Assembly (NCBI GenBank): GCA_040775095.1
Contig: JAXGTD010000062.1
Coordinates: 1 to 22,182 of the forward strand
Source: JAXGTD01 sp040775095
GTDB taxonomy: Bacteria; Pseudomonadota; Gammaproteobacteria; Chromatiales; Chromatiaceae
Direction of reading: 5' to 3'
DNA: 22,182 bases
In this document: in pieces, positions 6,477 to 14,472 of the stretch
Layout of the letters: each line of letters opens with the position of its first letter
Numbering within the stretch: the first letter of the stretch is position 1
Made by a program: the position numbers and the translations under genes
The notes under the pieces: generated by a model
What the model was told of the DNA's origin: nothing
The model's database searches: none
Seen by the model: the letters and a program-made list of their open reading frames with translations, nothing else

Positions 6477-7553
6477 TCAGGCGCGGGTGCGCAGGCGCAA
6501 CGGATCGCTGGGGTCCACCCCGTCCATGAAGGGGATGCGGCGGTCACTGTGGGTCAGGTTGTAGATCAGCCCCATCCAGTTGCCGAGCACCCCCTCGGCG
6601 GTGTCGTGCCAGGTGTTGTTCAACGCGCGAGTGATACGTTCTTCCGGAAACGCGGGCGGCTCGCGCCCACGATCGAGCGCGCGATCGATCAGCCCCCGGT
6701 GCTCGTCGAGCACCGCGCGGTCTTTCACTCCGAAGTAGTGCTCTGGAAACGGTGGATAGCTCTCACGGGAACCGGCGATGTAATGATTGATCTCGCGCTT
6801 GTATTCCTTGAGCAGGGAGATCGTGTCGTACTCGGGGTGTCCCTGGAGCATCACGATCCGGAATCCGTCTTCGCTGACGGCAAGGTGCACACCGGCCGCC
6901 TCGCTTTCCGCGAGGACCTGCACACCGGCCGCCTCGAACTGCTCGCGTGACACCTCGTTGAACCGCGAGTGCGGCACGTCGAACAGCGTGTTGACACTGC
7001 CAACCAGGGGGTGTTCGCGGGTGACCACGCGGTGTTGGTAGACGCCCCAACGCTTGGCCGGCAGTGGCTGGCGACGCTGAGCGTACCGGAACTGCATGAC
7101 GGCGTGGGTCGCCAGGCAGGAGCACAGCGTCGAGGTCACGTTGTCGAAGGCCCAGTCGACGACCTCGATCAACGGCCCCCAGAACGGCTCCTCGGAGAGG
7201 TCGGGGCCGCTGACGTTCGCACCGGTGATGATCAGCGCGTCGAGCCCCTTGTCGCGCACACCGTCGAAGGACTCGTAGTGGCGGGCGATGTAGTCCCGCG
7301 CCGAGGCGGAGCGTTCCAGGCCCTCGAGCGAGAACGGATGCACGTAGAACTGCGCGATCTGATTACTCTGCCCCACCAGTCGGAAGAACTGGCGCTCGGT
7401 GGCGGCGAGCGCCGCGTCGGGCATCATGTTGAGCAGTCCGATGTGCAGCTCGCGGATGTCCTGGGTCAGCGCGCGGTTGGAGTCGAGGATGTTCTGACCC
7501 TCGCGACGCAGACGTTCGAAGGTCGGTAGGGCGTTGTGGGCGACAATGGGCAT
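6477..7553 (-). CDS. metA: Homoserine O-acyltransferase, MetA family (probably O-succinyltransferase)
   Basis: The enzyme activates homoserine by O-acylation, the committed step of methionine synthesis, in the cytoplasm. The 358-aa protein is slightly longer than E. coli MetA (309 aa) and shows the family core throughout. The nucleophile is Cys146 in VTSTLCSCLATHA. The catalytic His-Glu pair is His239/Glu241 in QGHPEYD. NMMPDAALAATERQ near residue 42 is the conserved N-terminal block, and YQHRV occurs near 172. The acyl-pocket segment reads TGANVSGPDLSEEPFW rather than the APLG form of E. coli, so use of succinyl- rather than acetyl-CoA is assumed, not shown. It follows the P-loop gene by 34 bases on the same strand and works downstream of the hom product at 15308-16624. 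Confidence 0.92.
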   Translation of the reverse strand: MPIVAHNALPTFERLRREGQNILDSNRALTQDIRELHIGLLNMMPDAALAATERQFFRLVGQSNQIAQFYVHPFSLEGLERSASARDYIARHYESFDGVRDKGLDALIITGANVSGPDLSEEPFWGPLIEVVDWAFDNVTSTLCSCLATHAVMQFRYAQRRQPLPAKRWGVYQHRVVTREHPLVGSVNTLFDVPHSRFNEVSREQFEAAGVQVLAESEAAGVHLAVSEDGFRIVMLQGHPEYDTISLLKEYKREINHYIAGSRESYPPFPEHYFGVKDRAVLDEHRGLIDRALDRGREPPAFPEERITRALNNTWHDTAEGVLGNWMGLIYNLTHSDRRIPFMDGVDPSDPLRLRTRA

Positions 7554-7587
7554 GGCGGACTCGCTGGAAACGGATAGGCTGGCCTCG

Positions 7588-8508
7588 TCACACGGCCCCC
7601 AGGGGTTCTTCGGTGTCGCCGCCCTCCAGTGGTTCCTGGGGCATGGTCGAGGACCCGGTGGGCTCGACGTGACGGTCGATGGCCGACTCGATGAGGTCGA
7701 GGAAGTCCTGTTCGTCGCGCACGGCGGCCACTTCGGTGGAGCTCACGGTGTAGCCGCGCGGCCTGGCGATGGCCTCGTAGCGCGGCACGCGGGAATGGAA
7801 CAGGCGCGGAAAGACCCAGCGCGTGAAGTCGTCCGGATCGATGTCCGCCACGTACTGCAGGTCATGGGATGCCAGGTAGTCCTTGACCGCCGAGCCGAGG
7901 AACCGCGGGCGGAAGTACAACGGCTTGGGATCGGCCTGGGCACGCTGGATCAACTTGATCTCGTCCGCCTCCGGCACACGGATATAGAGAATCAGCGTAT
8001 AGCGCGCCAGCAGCTCGATGACCGACGGCTCGTCGAGCTCGCAGAGGCTGCCGCCAACGTCATTGACGAAGTGCCGATAGCCGTAGATCTCGCGTGCCTT
8101 GCCGATGAACGAGGGGACATCCATCATCGCGCGGATCTCCGCGTCGCGATACAAGGCCTGGCGGCGGTTGAACTCCTTCAGCGACAGTCCGCCCTTTTCC
8201 GGGTCACCCAGCTTGCCGACGAAGCTGAGCACCGGCCCCAGGTCGTCGACCTGGATCTTGTTGCCGATCGCGATCCAATCCCGGCGCAGCAGATCGCGTA
8301 GAAAGGGCACCTGCATCGCCTGGCCCTTGATGAGATCCAGGATCGGCTCGTCGAGATAGCGGGTGCCGATCCGGTAGTCCCCGGAATAGTGGAACCAGTC
8401 GTGACGGCGCAGCAGCCCGGACAGATAGGTCTTGCCGACCCCGGACATCCCCAGCAGCGTCACGCTGCGCCCCTTCCATCTGCGAAACTCCTCGACGGAA
8501 AACTTCAA
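7588..8508 (-). CDS. P-loop ATP/GTP-binding protein of unknown role, TTG start
   Basis: The likely start is the TTG at 8506-8508, preceded by GGAGGGG seven bases upstream. This gives a 306-aa protein that begins a few residues before its nucleotide-binding loop. The longer open frame back to 8754 overlaps the end of uup and encodes low-complexity sequence, so I reject it. Walker A is GMSGVGKT at residues 20-27. The rest includes a YSGDYRIGTRYLDEP segment and a YTLILYIRVPE strand that looks like a Walker B-type hydrophobic strand. The pattern suggests a small kinase or NTPase of the adenylate-kinase-like P-loop class, but I cannot name the substrate. No signal peptide or membrane helix is seen. 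It sits between uup and metA, 34 bases before metA. Confidence 0.85.
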   Translation of the reverse strand: MKFSVEEFRRWKGRSVTLLGMSGVGKTYLSGLLRRHDWFHYSGDYRIGTRYLDEPILDLIKGQAMQVPFLRDLLRRDWIAIGNKIQVDDLGPVLSFVGKLGDPEKGGLSLKEFNRRQALYRDAEIRAMMDVPSFIGKAREIYGYRHFVNDVGGSLCELDEPSVIELLARYTLILYIRVPEADEIKLIQRAQADPKPLYFRPRFLGSAVKDYLASHDLQYVADIDPDDFTRWVFPRLFHSRVPRYEAIARPRGYTVSSTEVAAVRDEQDFLDLIESAIDRHVEPTGSSTMPQEPLEGGDTEEPLGAV

Positions 8509-8677
8509 CTCGACCCCTCCGGAGACTGACGGCACGAACTGAGCAGGCCCGCAATCGGCGGGATCGGCGGAATCATAAGCGATCGCGCTCGGCGCTGACC
8601 ACAGCGGGCCTCCAGCGCGAGCGCGTCGCCCGGCGGCGATCGGAAAAGCACCGCCGCCCGGGTGCCGCGGCGCCCTG

Positions 8678-10588
8678 TCAGCCGGCCGGCCGCAACGCCT
8701 CCAGCGCCTCCCAACGTGCGTACAGGGTCGCGAGCTCGCCGTCGATCGCGTCAAGCCGCGCCTTGGTCGCGCTCACCTCGGCACCGTCGCCCTGGTACAG
8801 GGCCGGATCGGCCATCCGCCGCTGCAGGGTCTCCTGCTCCGCCTCCAGCGTCTCGATGCGCAACGGCAACTGCTCCAGCTCCCGCTGGTCCTTGTAGCTG
8901 AGCTTGTTGACCACGCCGCGCGGCTTTCCCGGGGCCTTTTCGGCTGGTCTTGCCGTCTGCGGCGTCGATTCCGGCGGCGGGAGACGTTGTCGCAACCAGT
9001 CCGAATAGCCACCGACATAGTCTCCCACATGGCCCTGCCCCTCCAGCACCAGGGTCGAGGTGACCACATGATCGAGCAGGTCGCGGTCGTGGCTGACCAG
9101 CAGCAGCGTGCCGTCGAAGCCGAGCAGCAGGTCCTCGAGCAGCTCCAGGGTTTCCGCATCGAGGTCGTTGGTCGGCTCGTCGAGCACGAGAAGATTGGCC
9201 GGCTGCGTGAAGAGCTTGGCCAGCATCAGGCGATTGCGCTCGCCACCGGACAGGGCCGAGACCGGCTGCTGAGCCCGGTCCGCGGTGAACAGAAAGTCCT
9301 TCAGATAGGACAGCACGTGCCTGCTGCCGCCGCCGACGTCGATCCGGTCGCTGCCGCCCGCGACGTTGTCGCGCACGCTGCGCGAGGCATCGAGCTGGGC
9401 GCGCAGCTGGTCGAAATAGGCCAGCTGCAGATTGGTCCCGCGCCGGATGCGTCCGGCATCGGGCTTGAGCTGGCCGAGAAGCAACTTCAGCAGCGTGCTC
9501 TTGCCCGCGCCATTCGGACCAATGATGCCAACGCGGTCGCCACGCAGAATCAGCGTGTCGAGGCCCGCGATGACCGGATTGTCGTCCCAACCGAAGCGCA
9601 CGCCCTCGGCCTCGACCACCAGCTTGCCGCTGCGCTCGGCGCCATCGAGACGAATGCGGGCCTGACCAGGGCCCTCGCGACGCGCGCGGCGCTCGGCGCG
9701 CATGCCCTCGAGCGCCCGCACGCGGCCCTCGTTGCGGGTACGCCGCGCCTTGATACCCTGGCGGATCCAGACCTCCTCTTCGGCCAGGCGCTTGTCGAAG
9801 CGCGCGCGCTCCCGGGCCTCGGCATTGAGCCGTTCATCCCGGCGCCGCAGATAGTTATCGTAATCGCCCGGCCAGTCGGTCAGTAAACCCCGATCCAGCT
9901 CGAGGATGCGGGTCGCCAACCGACGCAGAAAACGCCGATCGTGGGTGATGAACAGGATCGAGCCGCGGAACCCGAGCAGGAAGGTCTCCAGCCAGTCGAT
10001 CGTCTCGATGTCCAGGTGATTGGTGGGCTCGTCGAGCAATAGCAGGTCGGGTTCGCTGATCAGTGCCCGTGCCAGCAGCACCCGACGGCGCAACCCCCCG
10101 GAGAGCGTCGCATAGACCGCGTCGGCATCGAGCCCGAGGCGCGAGATCACGCGCTCGGCGCGCTGCTCGATCTCCCAACCTCCCTCGGCCTCCAGGCGCT
10201 GCTGGATCTGCGCCATGCGCTGCAGCGCTGCCGCACCGGCATCGGCATCGACGTGGTGGCTGAGCCGGTAGTACTCACCGACCAGTGCACCGAGTGCGCC
10301 CAGTCCGCCGGCAACGACGTCGAGCACGGACTGGTCGCCGCTCTGGGGTGCCTCCTGGGCCAGACGCGCGATGCGCACCGTCGGGGCGACGCGGACCTCG
10401 CCACTGTCGGGCCGCATGCCCTGGGGCTGATCATGGGCCTCGATGAGCTTGAGAAGCGTGGACTTGCCGGCCCCGTTACGCCCAAGCAGGCACACGCGCT
10501 CGTTGCGATCGATCTCGAGATCGACGCCGTCGAGCAATGGGGCCGCGCCGAAAGAGAGCGATAGCGCGCGCAGAGAAAGCAGTGGCAT
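8678..10588 (-). CDS. uup: ABC-F ATPase Uup
   Basis: This soluble twin ATPase belongs to the ABC-F class, which acts on ribosomes or DNA rather than in transport; Uup affects transposon excision and translation or ribosome function. Its 636 residues match E. coli Uup (635). The first cassette has Walker A GRNGAGKST (36-44), signature LSGGLRRR (162-169) and Walker B LLLLDEPTNHLD (182-193). The second has GPNGAGKST (357-365), LSGGERNR (446-453) and LLVLDEPTNDLD (466-477). A charged helical linker (about 245-310) joins them. The last 90 residues form the coiled coil that separates Uup from EttA and YbiT. There are no membrane segments. GGAA lies just upstream of the ATG. It heads the minus-strand run leading to metA, though 169 bases separate it from the next gene. 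Confidence 0.95.
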   Translation of the reverse strand: MPLLSLRALSLSFGAAPLLDGVDLEIDRNERVCLLGRNGAGKSTLLKLIEAHDQPQGMRPDSGEVRVAPTVRIARLAQEAPQSGDQSVLDVVAGGLGALGALVGEYYRLSHHVDADAGAAALQRMAQIQQRLEAEGGWEIEQRAERVISRLGLDADAVYATLSGGLRRRVLLARALISEPDLLLLDEPTNHLDIETIDWLETFLLGFRGSILFITHDRRFLRRLATRILELDRGLLTDWPGDYDNYLRRRDERLNAEARERARFDKRLAEEEVWIRQGIKARRTRNEGRVRALEGMRAERRARREGPGQARIRLDGAERSGKLVVEAEGVRFGWDDNPVIAGLDTLILRGDRVGIIGPNGAGKSTLLKLLLGQLKPDAGRIRRGTNLQLAYFDQLRAQLDASRSVRDNVAGGSDRIDVGGGSRHVLSYLKDFLFTADRAQQPVSALSGGERNRLMLAKLFTQPANLLVLDEPTNDLDAETLELLEDLLLGFDGTLLLVSHDRDLLDHVVTSTLVLEGQGHVGDYVGGYSDWLRQRLPPPESTPQTARPAEKAPGKPRGVVNKLSYKDQRELEQLPLRIETLEAEQETLQRRMADPALYQGDGAEVSATKARLDAIDGELATLYARWEALEALRPAG

Positions 10589-11085
10589 CTGATTCCGGGG
10601 GAATTGGCCCGTGGGACGGGGTGAGGAGACGACGCGCCGGTGAACCGGCGATAGACGCCCTATGATCCTAGAAACGGCAGTTGACCGCCATGGGCGTGAG
10701 CTGGCTTCAATCTTAACCGCGTCGGCATGGGTTCCGGCGGCTCACCACATGGCTGAAGAATGCCATGGCCCCCATGGCACGCACCCTGGGGTCCGTCCAA
10801 CTGCCGTGTCGAGGATGATAACGCAGCCTCGCGGGCATCCGGGGCGCCCGAGGCCGGAAGACATGCGCGGGGATCGGCAGGGCGCACGCCGCCGCGAGCT
10901 TCGACGTCGGTTGCAATGGTTGAAATCGGTTACACTCCGGCCACATGGGAGAGGTGTGACGCGCGCGGATCTCTCCGTTTCAGTTGTTTAACCTACCGGA
11001 CGATGAGAGCGAACCCCCTCGCCGGGGGCCGCGTAGAAGCCGTCCGCGTCTGATCGAACACCCACCCAGAGGGCAACCCTGTCGC
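10589..11085. other. Intergenic region between divergent uup and the FNR-like gene
   Basis: No gene is supported. Two perfect hairpins stand out: CGCCGGT-GA-ACCGGCG at 10635-10650 and TGCCATGG-CCC-CCATGGCA at 10761-10779. A TACACT at 10931-10936 could be a -10 element for the regulator gene, but the best -35 (GTTGCA) is only 15 bases away. I see no TTGAT-N4-ATCAA site that would indicate FNR autoregulation. Confidence 0.5.
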
Positions 11086-11793
11086 ATGGTCAAGTCCGTC
11101 ACCTTACGCGAGGCATGGTCTGGCGAAGCGGACTGCCGGAACTGCGCGCTGCGCACCTCGGTCCTGTTCGCCGGACTCGACGAGCAGCACTTCGACAAGA
11201 TCCACGACCCGATCGACCAGTTTAATCTGACGCCGGGAACGACCCTGTACCAGGCCGGCGACCACGGCCAGTACATGTTCACGGTCCGCACCGGCGCCCT
11301 GAAGCTCGTGCAGTATCTCCCCGATGGTGGACAGCGCATCGTGCGCATCGCGCGCGCCACCGACGTCCTCGGCCTCGAGGCGCTGCTCGGCGATGACTAC
11401 CAGCACAATGCCGTGGCGTTGCAGGCCACCGAGGTCTGCCGCTTTCCGACCCGGGTCGTGCAGAGCCTGGGCGTCGACAATCCCAGGCTCCACCGTGAGC
11501 TGATGGCGCGCTGGCAGCGGGCACTCAACGAGGCGGACGCCTGGCTCACCGAGCTCTCCACCGGCTCGGCGCGGCAGCGTGTCGCGCGCCTGTTGCTGCG
11601 TCTGGTCAGGGACCGCGCCTCCAGTGAATGCGAGCTCTTCAGCCGGGAGGACATGGGTGCGATGCTCGGCATCACCACGGAAACCGCGAGCCGAACCATC
11701 GCCGGCTTCAAACGCGAGAGTCTGCTGGTGGAGTCGCGGCCGAACAGCTTCCTGCTCGATATCCCAAACCTGCGACGTATCGCCGACGATTGA
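11086..11793 (+). CDS. Crp/Fnr-family transcriptional regulator, FNR-like
   Basis: This 235-aa cytoplasmic DNA-binding protein has a cupin-type sensor domain (about 30-145), a dimer helix (about 145-165) and a C-terminal winged helix-turn-helix (about 185-210). The recognition helix reads TTETASRTIAGFKR. Glu199, Ser202 and Arg203 match the E-SR triad by which FNR reads TTGAT half-sites. Cys17 and Cys20 (DCRNC) and Cys118 (EVCRF) align with three of the four [4Fe-4S] ligands of E. coli FNR (Cys20, Cys23, Cys122). The position of Cys29 is Val26. Oxygen sensing by a normal four-Cys cluster is therefore doubtful; redox or nitric oxide sensing is possible. I chose the ATG at 11086. The frame is open back to a TTG at 10984, but that part looks non-coding. 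It precedes the anion-channel operon. Confidence 0.88.
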   Translation: MVKSVTLREAWSGEADCRNCALRTSVLFAGLDEQHFDKIHDPIDQFNLTPGTTLYQAGDHGQYMFTVRTGALKLVQYLPDGGQRIVRIARATDVLGLEALLGDDYQHNAVALQATEVCRFPTRVVQSLGVDNPRLHRELMARWQRALNEADAWLTELSTGSARQRVARLLLRLVRDRASSECELFSREDMGAMLGITTETASRTIAGFKRESLLVESRPNSFLLDIPNLRRIADD

Positions 11794-12138
11794 CCCCGAC
11801 CGTTCCTGGGCCCGCGCACGCGCCGGCGTCGCCCGCGGACATTCCGGTGCGCCGCGGCCGCACCAGGACCCGAGCACCGTTCACCCGCCTCCCCGGGCCA
11901 GCGCCCTTGCCGCGCGAGGGCGTGCCATCGCGCGCGAAACGGACCCCGAACCGCGCCGATGAAACAACCGCGTTGATCGTTTTCAATGTCCGTGAGGCGG
12001 TCCCCCTCTATGCTGCTCGTCAGTCGGCGGCCCATCGGGTCGGCAGATGCAGGCCTGAAGGTCCGTCACGGGGGAGTACGCGCGGGAGAGCGCGGGCGCA
12101 TGATTGAATCCATCCATGGCGCAAGTCCGCGCGCGCGT

Positions 12139-12246
12139 CGTGAGGCGGTACTCACGAAGTGGCCGATGCTCAGTCGCGTGCGGCGCCTGACAACACCGAG
12201 CCATCCCTGGCCCAGACGGGACCCGCTGCTCATCAGCGTGTCCCTA
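12139..12246 (+). repeat. Structured intergenic repeat, copy F
   Basis: It opens with the hairpin CGTGAG-GCGGTA-CTCACG (12139-12156). A stem with arms TCAG/CTGA and CGC/GCG follows, then GCCA-TCCC-TGGC, then a stem with GGGAC/GTCCC and CGCTG/CAGCG, ending TCCCTA at 12246. The order and spacing match copies A and B, but many paired bases differ. Confidence 0.72.
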
Positions 12247-12253
12247 AGGAGAT

Positions 12254-12286
12254 GCTGATCCAATGCCATCCTGGCATTCGATCAGC
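12254..12286. repeat. Strong hairpin between repeat copies F and B
   Basis: GCTGATC (12254-12260) pairs with GATCAGC (12280-12286), and AATGCCA (12262-12268) pairs with TGGCATT (12272-12278). There is a single C-C mismatch and a TCC loop. No T-run follows, so it is not a standard terminator. Confidence 0.65.
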
Positions 12287-12290
12287 TCGC

Positions 12291-12400
12291 GAGCCGAAAA
12301 CGCGGTTTCCGGCTCGCTCCATTTTCAGTCACTTGGGCGACTGAAAATGCAGGGCCTTCCATGGCCCGGATGGGATACGTGATAAATCAACGTTTCCCTA
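12291..12400 (+). repeat. Structured intergenic repeat, copy B
   Basis: It starts with a GAGCCG/CGGCTC hairpin (12291-12315) and continues with a perfect 11-bp stem CATTTTCAGTC/GACTGAAAATG (12320-12349). GGGCC/GGCCC follows, and then a stem with GGGA and ACGT pairing to ACGT and TCCC, ending TTTCCCTA at 12400. It lies 63 bases before the start of the anion-channel gene, so it is probably in or near that gene's leader. Confidence 0.8.
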
Positions 12401-12462
12401 ACGTGAACCCACAGCGACGCCATCACCTCCAGACCTCCCCGACCCACCAGCAGAACAGACCC

Positions 12463-13461
12463 ATGACAGAGCCAGATCCGGATACGATGGCCGTCGAGCC
12501 ACGCCTGAAGCACTTCCCCGTTGCGTTCTTCTCCTCCGTCATGGGCCTCGCGGGCCTTGCCATCGCGTGGCAGAAGGCGCAGTTCGTCTTCGACATGAGC
12601 CTCGATGCCGCCTCGGCGCTGCGTTGGCTGGCCATCGCGGTGTTTGCCGCGGTCATGGCCCTTTACCTTGCCAAGCTGGTGTTGTACCGGGAGGCGGTGC
12701 TCGATGAGCTCGGACACCCGATCCAGTTGAACTTCTTCCCCACGATCTCCGTCAGCATGATTCTGCTCGGGATCTCGTTGATGCAGTCGCTGCCTGCCGT
12801 CAGCGCGGTGCTCTGGATCATCGGCACGGCGCTGCACCTGCTGTTCACGCTCCATGTGATGGGTGTTTGGATCCACCACGAGCACTTCGAGATCCACCAC
12901 ATCAATCCCGCCTGGTTCATCCCCGTCGTGGGCAACGTGCTGGTCCCGATCGCCGGGGTCCCCCTGGGCTACGCGGAGCTGTCCTGGTTTTTCTTCAGCA
13001 TCGGCATGGTCTTTTGGCTCATCCTGTTCACGATCATCGTCTACCGGATGCTGTTTCACCACCCGTTGCCGGATCGGCTGATGCCGACGTTCTTCATTCT
13101 GATCGCACCGCCCGCGGCCGGCTTCATCGCCTACGCGCAGCTGGCAGGCATTGGCCAGACCGGCGAGCTGGACGGCTTCGCCCGCGTCCTCTACTACAGC
13201 GGGCTGTTCCTGACCCTGCTGTTACTGACCCAGGCGGGGCGGTTCGTCCGCCTGCACTTCTTCCTGTCCTGGTGGGCCTACTCGTTCCCGCTCGCGGCCA
13301 TCGCCGTGTCGACGCTGATCATGTTCGAGCTGACCGGACTGACCGTCTTCGCGATCCTCGGCTGGTGCCTGCTCAGCCTGGTCACGCTGATCGTACTGTA
13401 CTTGCTGTACCGCACGGCCCGGGAGGTCGGCTCCCGGGACGTTTGCGTACCGCACATGTGA
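12463..13461 (+). CDS. SLAC1/TehA-type (TDT family) anion channel or transporter
   Basis: The 332-aa product is an inner-membrane protein with about ten hydrophobic helices, typical of the TDT/SLAC1 family, which carries small anions such as chloride, nitrate, sulfite or dicarboxylates. Family marks are RLKHFPVAFFSSVMGLAGL near the N-terminus, HINPAWFIPVVGN in the middle and FFLSWWAYSFPLAA near the C-terminal end. The substrate cannot be read from the sequence. The ATG at 12463 fits the family N-terminus; the ATG at 12361 lies inside repeat copy B and is rejected. The Shine-Dalgarno is weak. It is followed by the DUF6858-like and NifX-like genes with short gaps, suggesting an operon. Confidence 0.9.
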   Translation: MTEPDPDTMAVEPRLKHFPVAFFSSVMGLAGLAIAWQKAQFVFDMSLDAASALRWLAIAVFAAVMALYLAKLVLYREAVLDELGHPIQLNFFPTISVSMILLGISLMQSLPAVSAVLWIIGTALHLLFTLHVMGVWIHHEHFEIHHINPAWFIPVVGNVLVPIAGVPLGYAELSWFFFSIGMVFWLILFTIIVYRMLFHHPLPDRLMPTFFILIAPPAAGFIAYAQLAGIGQTGELDGFARVLYYSGLFLTLLLLTQAGRFVRLHFFLSWWAYSFPLAAIAVSTLIMFELTGLTVFAILGWCLLSLVTLIVLYLLYRTAREVGSRDVCVPHM

Positions 13462-13522
13462 GCACGCCCGCAACGCGCGACAGGCCCAATGCGCGTATCC
13501 GATTCAACAGGGAAACCGAAAC

Positions 13523-13942
13523 GTGAAACTCGCACTGTTACAGGAGAAATACCCAATCTTCGTCATGGAGCTGGGCCGCGACGAGACGAGCCTCTCGTCC
13601 GTAGACGCCATCTGCAGCTACTTCCAGGCCCGGATCGAGGCCCATCGCTGCGCGCGGTTCATCGCCATGTTCGACCACTACGCCCATACTCGCGGCCTGC
13701 CCGAGGGCTGTATTGGGGCTGGCATCCACGCCGCCAAGAACGTCATCTTCTGCTTTGGCATCGCGTTGCCGGACCCGCGCATGCTCGCGGTCCGACCACG
13801 CTCCATCGGGGTCGCGGAGACCGACACGGGATTCCTGATCACCTTCATGGAGGCCCCCATGCCCATCGCGAACGCCGCGATGGAGGACTGGGCCAAAGGC
13901 CTCCGAGACCGCGTGAACGCCCCGACCGAGACCGTCGACTGA
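13523..13942 (+). CDS. Conserved protein of unknown function, DUF6858-like
   Basis: The 139-aa soluble protein resembles the DUF6858 group, which I recognise from the blocks LLQEKYPIFVMEL at the N-terminus, FIAMFDHYAHT near residue 47, AKNVIFCFG near 71 and MLAVRPRSIGV near 86. Cys and His residues (CSYF, EAHRCARF, FDHY, IFCFG) are scattered, with no classical metal-binding motif. The start is a GTG at 13523, with AGGGAA eight bases upstream; the first residues fit the family. It lies 61 bases after the anion-channel gene and 34 bases before the NifX-like gene, so the three are probably co-transcribed. No biochemical role is known to me. Confidence 0.78.
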   Translation: MKLALLQEKYPIFVMELGRDETSLSSVDAICSYFQARIEAHRCARFIAMFDHYAHTRGLPEGCIGAGIHAAKNVIFCFGIALPDPRMLAVRPRSIGVAETDTGFLITFMEAPMPIANAAMEDWAKGLRDRVNAPTETVD

Positions 13943-13976
13943 TCATCAACCCACCGTTTTTTCGGAACCCACACCC

Positions 13977-14324
13977 ATGCGTATCGCCATCACCAGCCAA
14001 AACTTCCGCTCCATTACAGGCCACGCCGGCAAGAGCCGCCGCTTTCTCGTCTTCGAGATCGACGCGCACGAGCAGGCGCGCGAGGTGGACCGGCTCGACC
14101 TGCCCAAGGAGATGTCGCTGCACGAGTACCACGGCGACGATCACCCGCTCTTCCGGCTCGGCCTCGACGCCATCATCACCGGGGGTGCCGGTCATGGCTT
14201 CATGCAGCGCATGGCGCGCCAGGGGATCCAGGTTCTCCCGACGGCCGAGACCGATATCAATGCCGCACTCACCGCCGTTGCCGCCGGCCAGCCGCTGCCA
14301 CCGGCCGCGCCACACGAGCACTGA
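13977..14324 (+). CDS. NifX/NifB-C-terminal-like iron-molybdenum cluster-binding protein
   Basis: The 115-aa protein is a single small domain of the dinitrogenase iron-molybdenum cofactor family (COG1433 type), whose members carry or store Fe-S or Mo-containing clusters. Recognisable blocks are MRIAITSQNF at the start, ITGHAGKSRRFLVFEI near residue 13, and LGLDAIITGGAGHGF followed by a short Gly/Met region near 62-78. That last block is the typical cluster-side loop. A short His-containing tail (APHEH) ends the protein. No nitrogenase genes are present in the window, so a nitrogen-fixation role cannot be assumed; a part in another Mo or Fe-S pathway is equally possible. It is last in the anion-channel operon. 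Confidence 0.87.
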   Translation: MRIAITSQNFRSITGHAGKSRRFLVFEIDAHEQAREVDRLDLPKEMSLHEYHGDDHPLFRLGLDAIITGGAGHGFMQRMARQGIQVLPTAETDINAALTAVAAGQPLPPAAPHEH

Positions 14325-14472
14325 CGGTATCGCCGCGGGCGGGTGGCTGCCCTGCCCCGCTCACACGCACCCGGGCCGGGAACAACAGATCGCGACCCCG
14401 GGGCACGTGCCGAGGGGTGTCTGGTAAGGCACGATGAGGCAGAGCGGCCGTTCGATCTCAACGCGCTGTAAC

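Larger units (their letters stand above)
11794..12462. other. Long gene-free region with two structured repeats
   Basis: No gene is supported between the regulator and the anion-channel gene. Its second half is filled by repeat copies F (12139-12246) and B (12291-12400) in the same orientation, with a strong hairpin between them (12254-12286). I see nothing recognisable in 11794-12138. Confidence 0.6.

Noticed and set aside
8509..8754. Longer N-terminus for the P-loop gene
   Set aside because: The extension overlaps the end of uup and is Arg/Pro-rich low complexity; the TTG at 8508 has an excellent ribosome binding site.
10984..11085. Upstream TTG start for the FNR-like gene
   Set aside because: The extra 34 residues are Arg/Pro-rich and unlike the family N-terminus; the ATG at 11086 gives a normal length.
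12377..12392. Possible FNR box (TGATAAATCA)
   Set aside because: The half-sites are separated by two bases instead of four, and the sequence is part of the stem-loop of repeat copy B.
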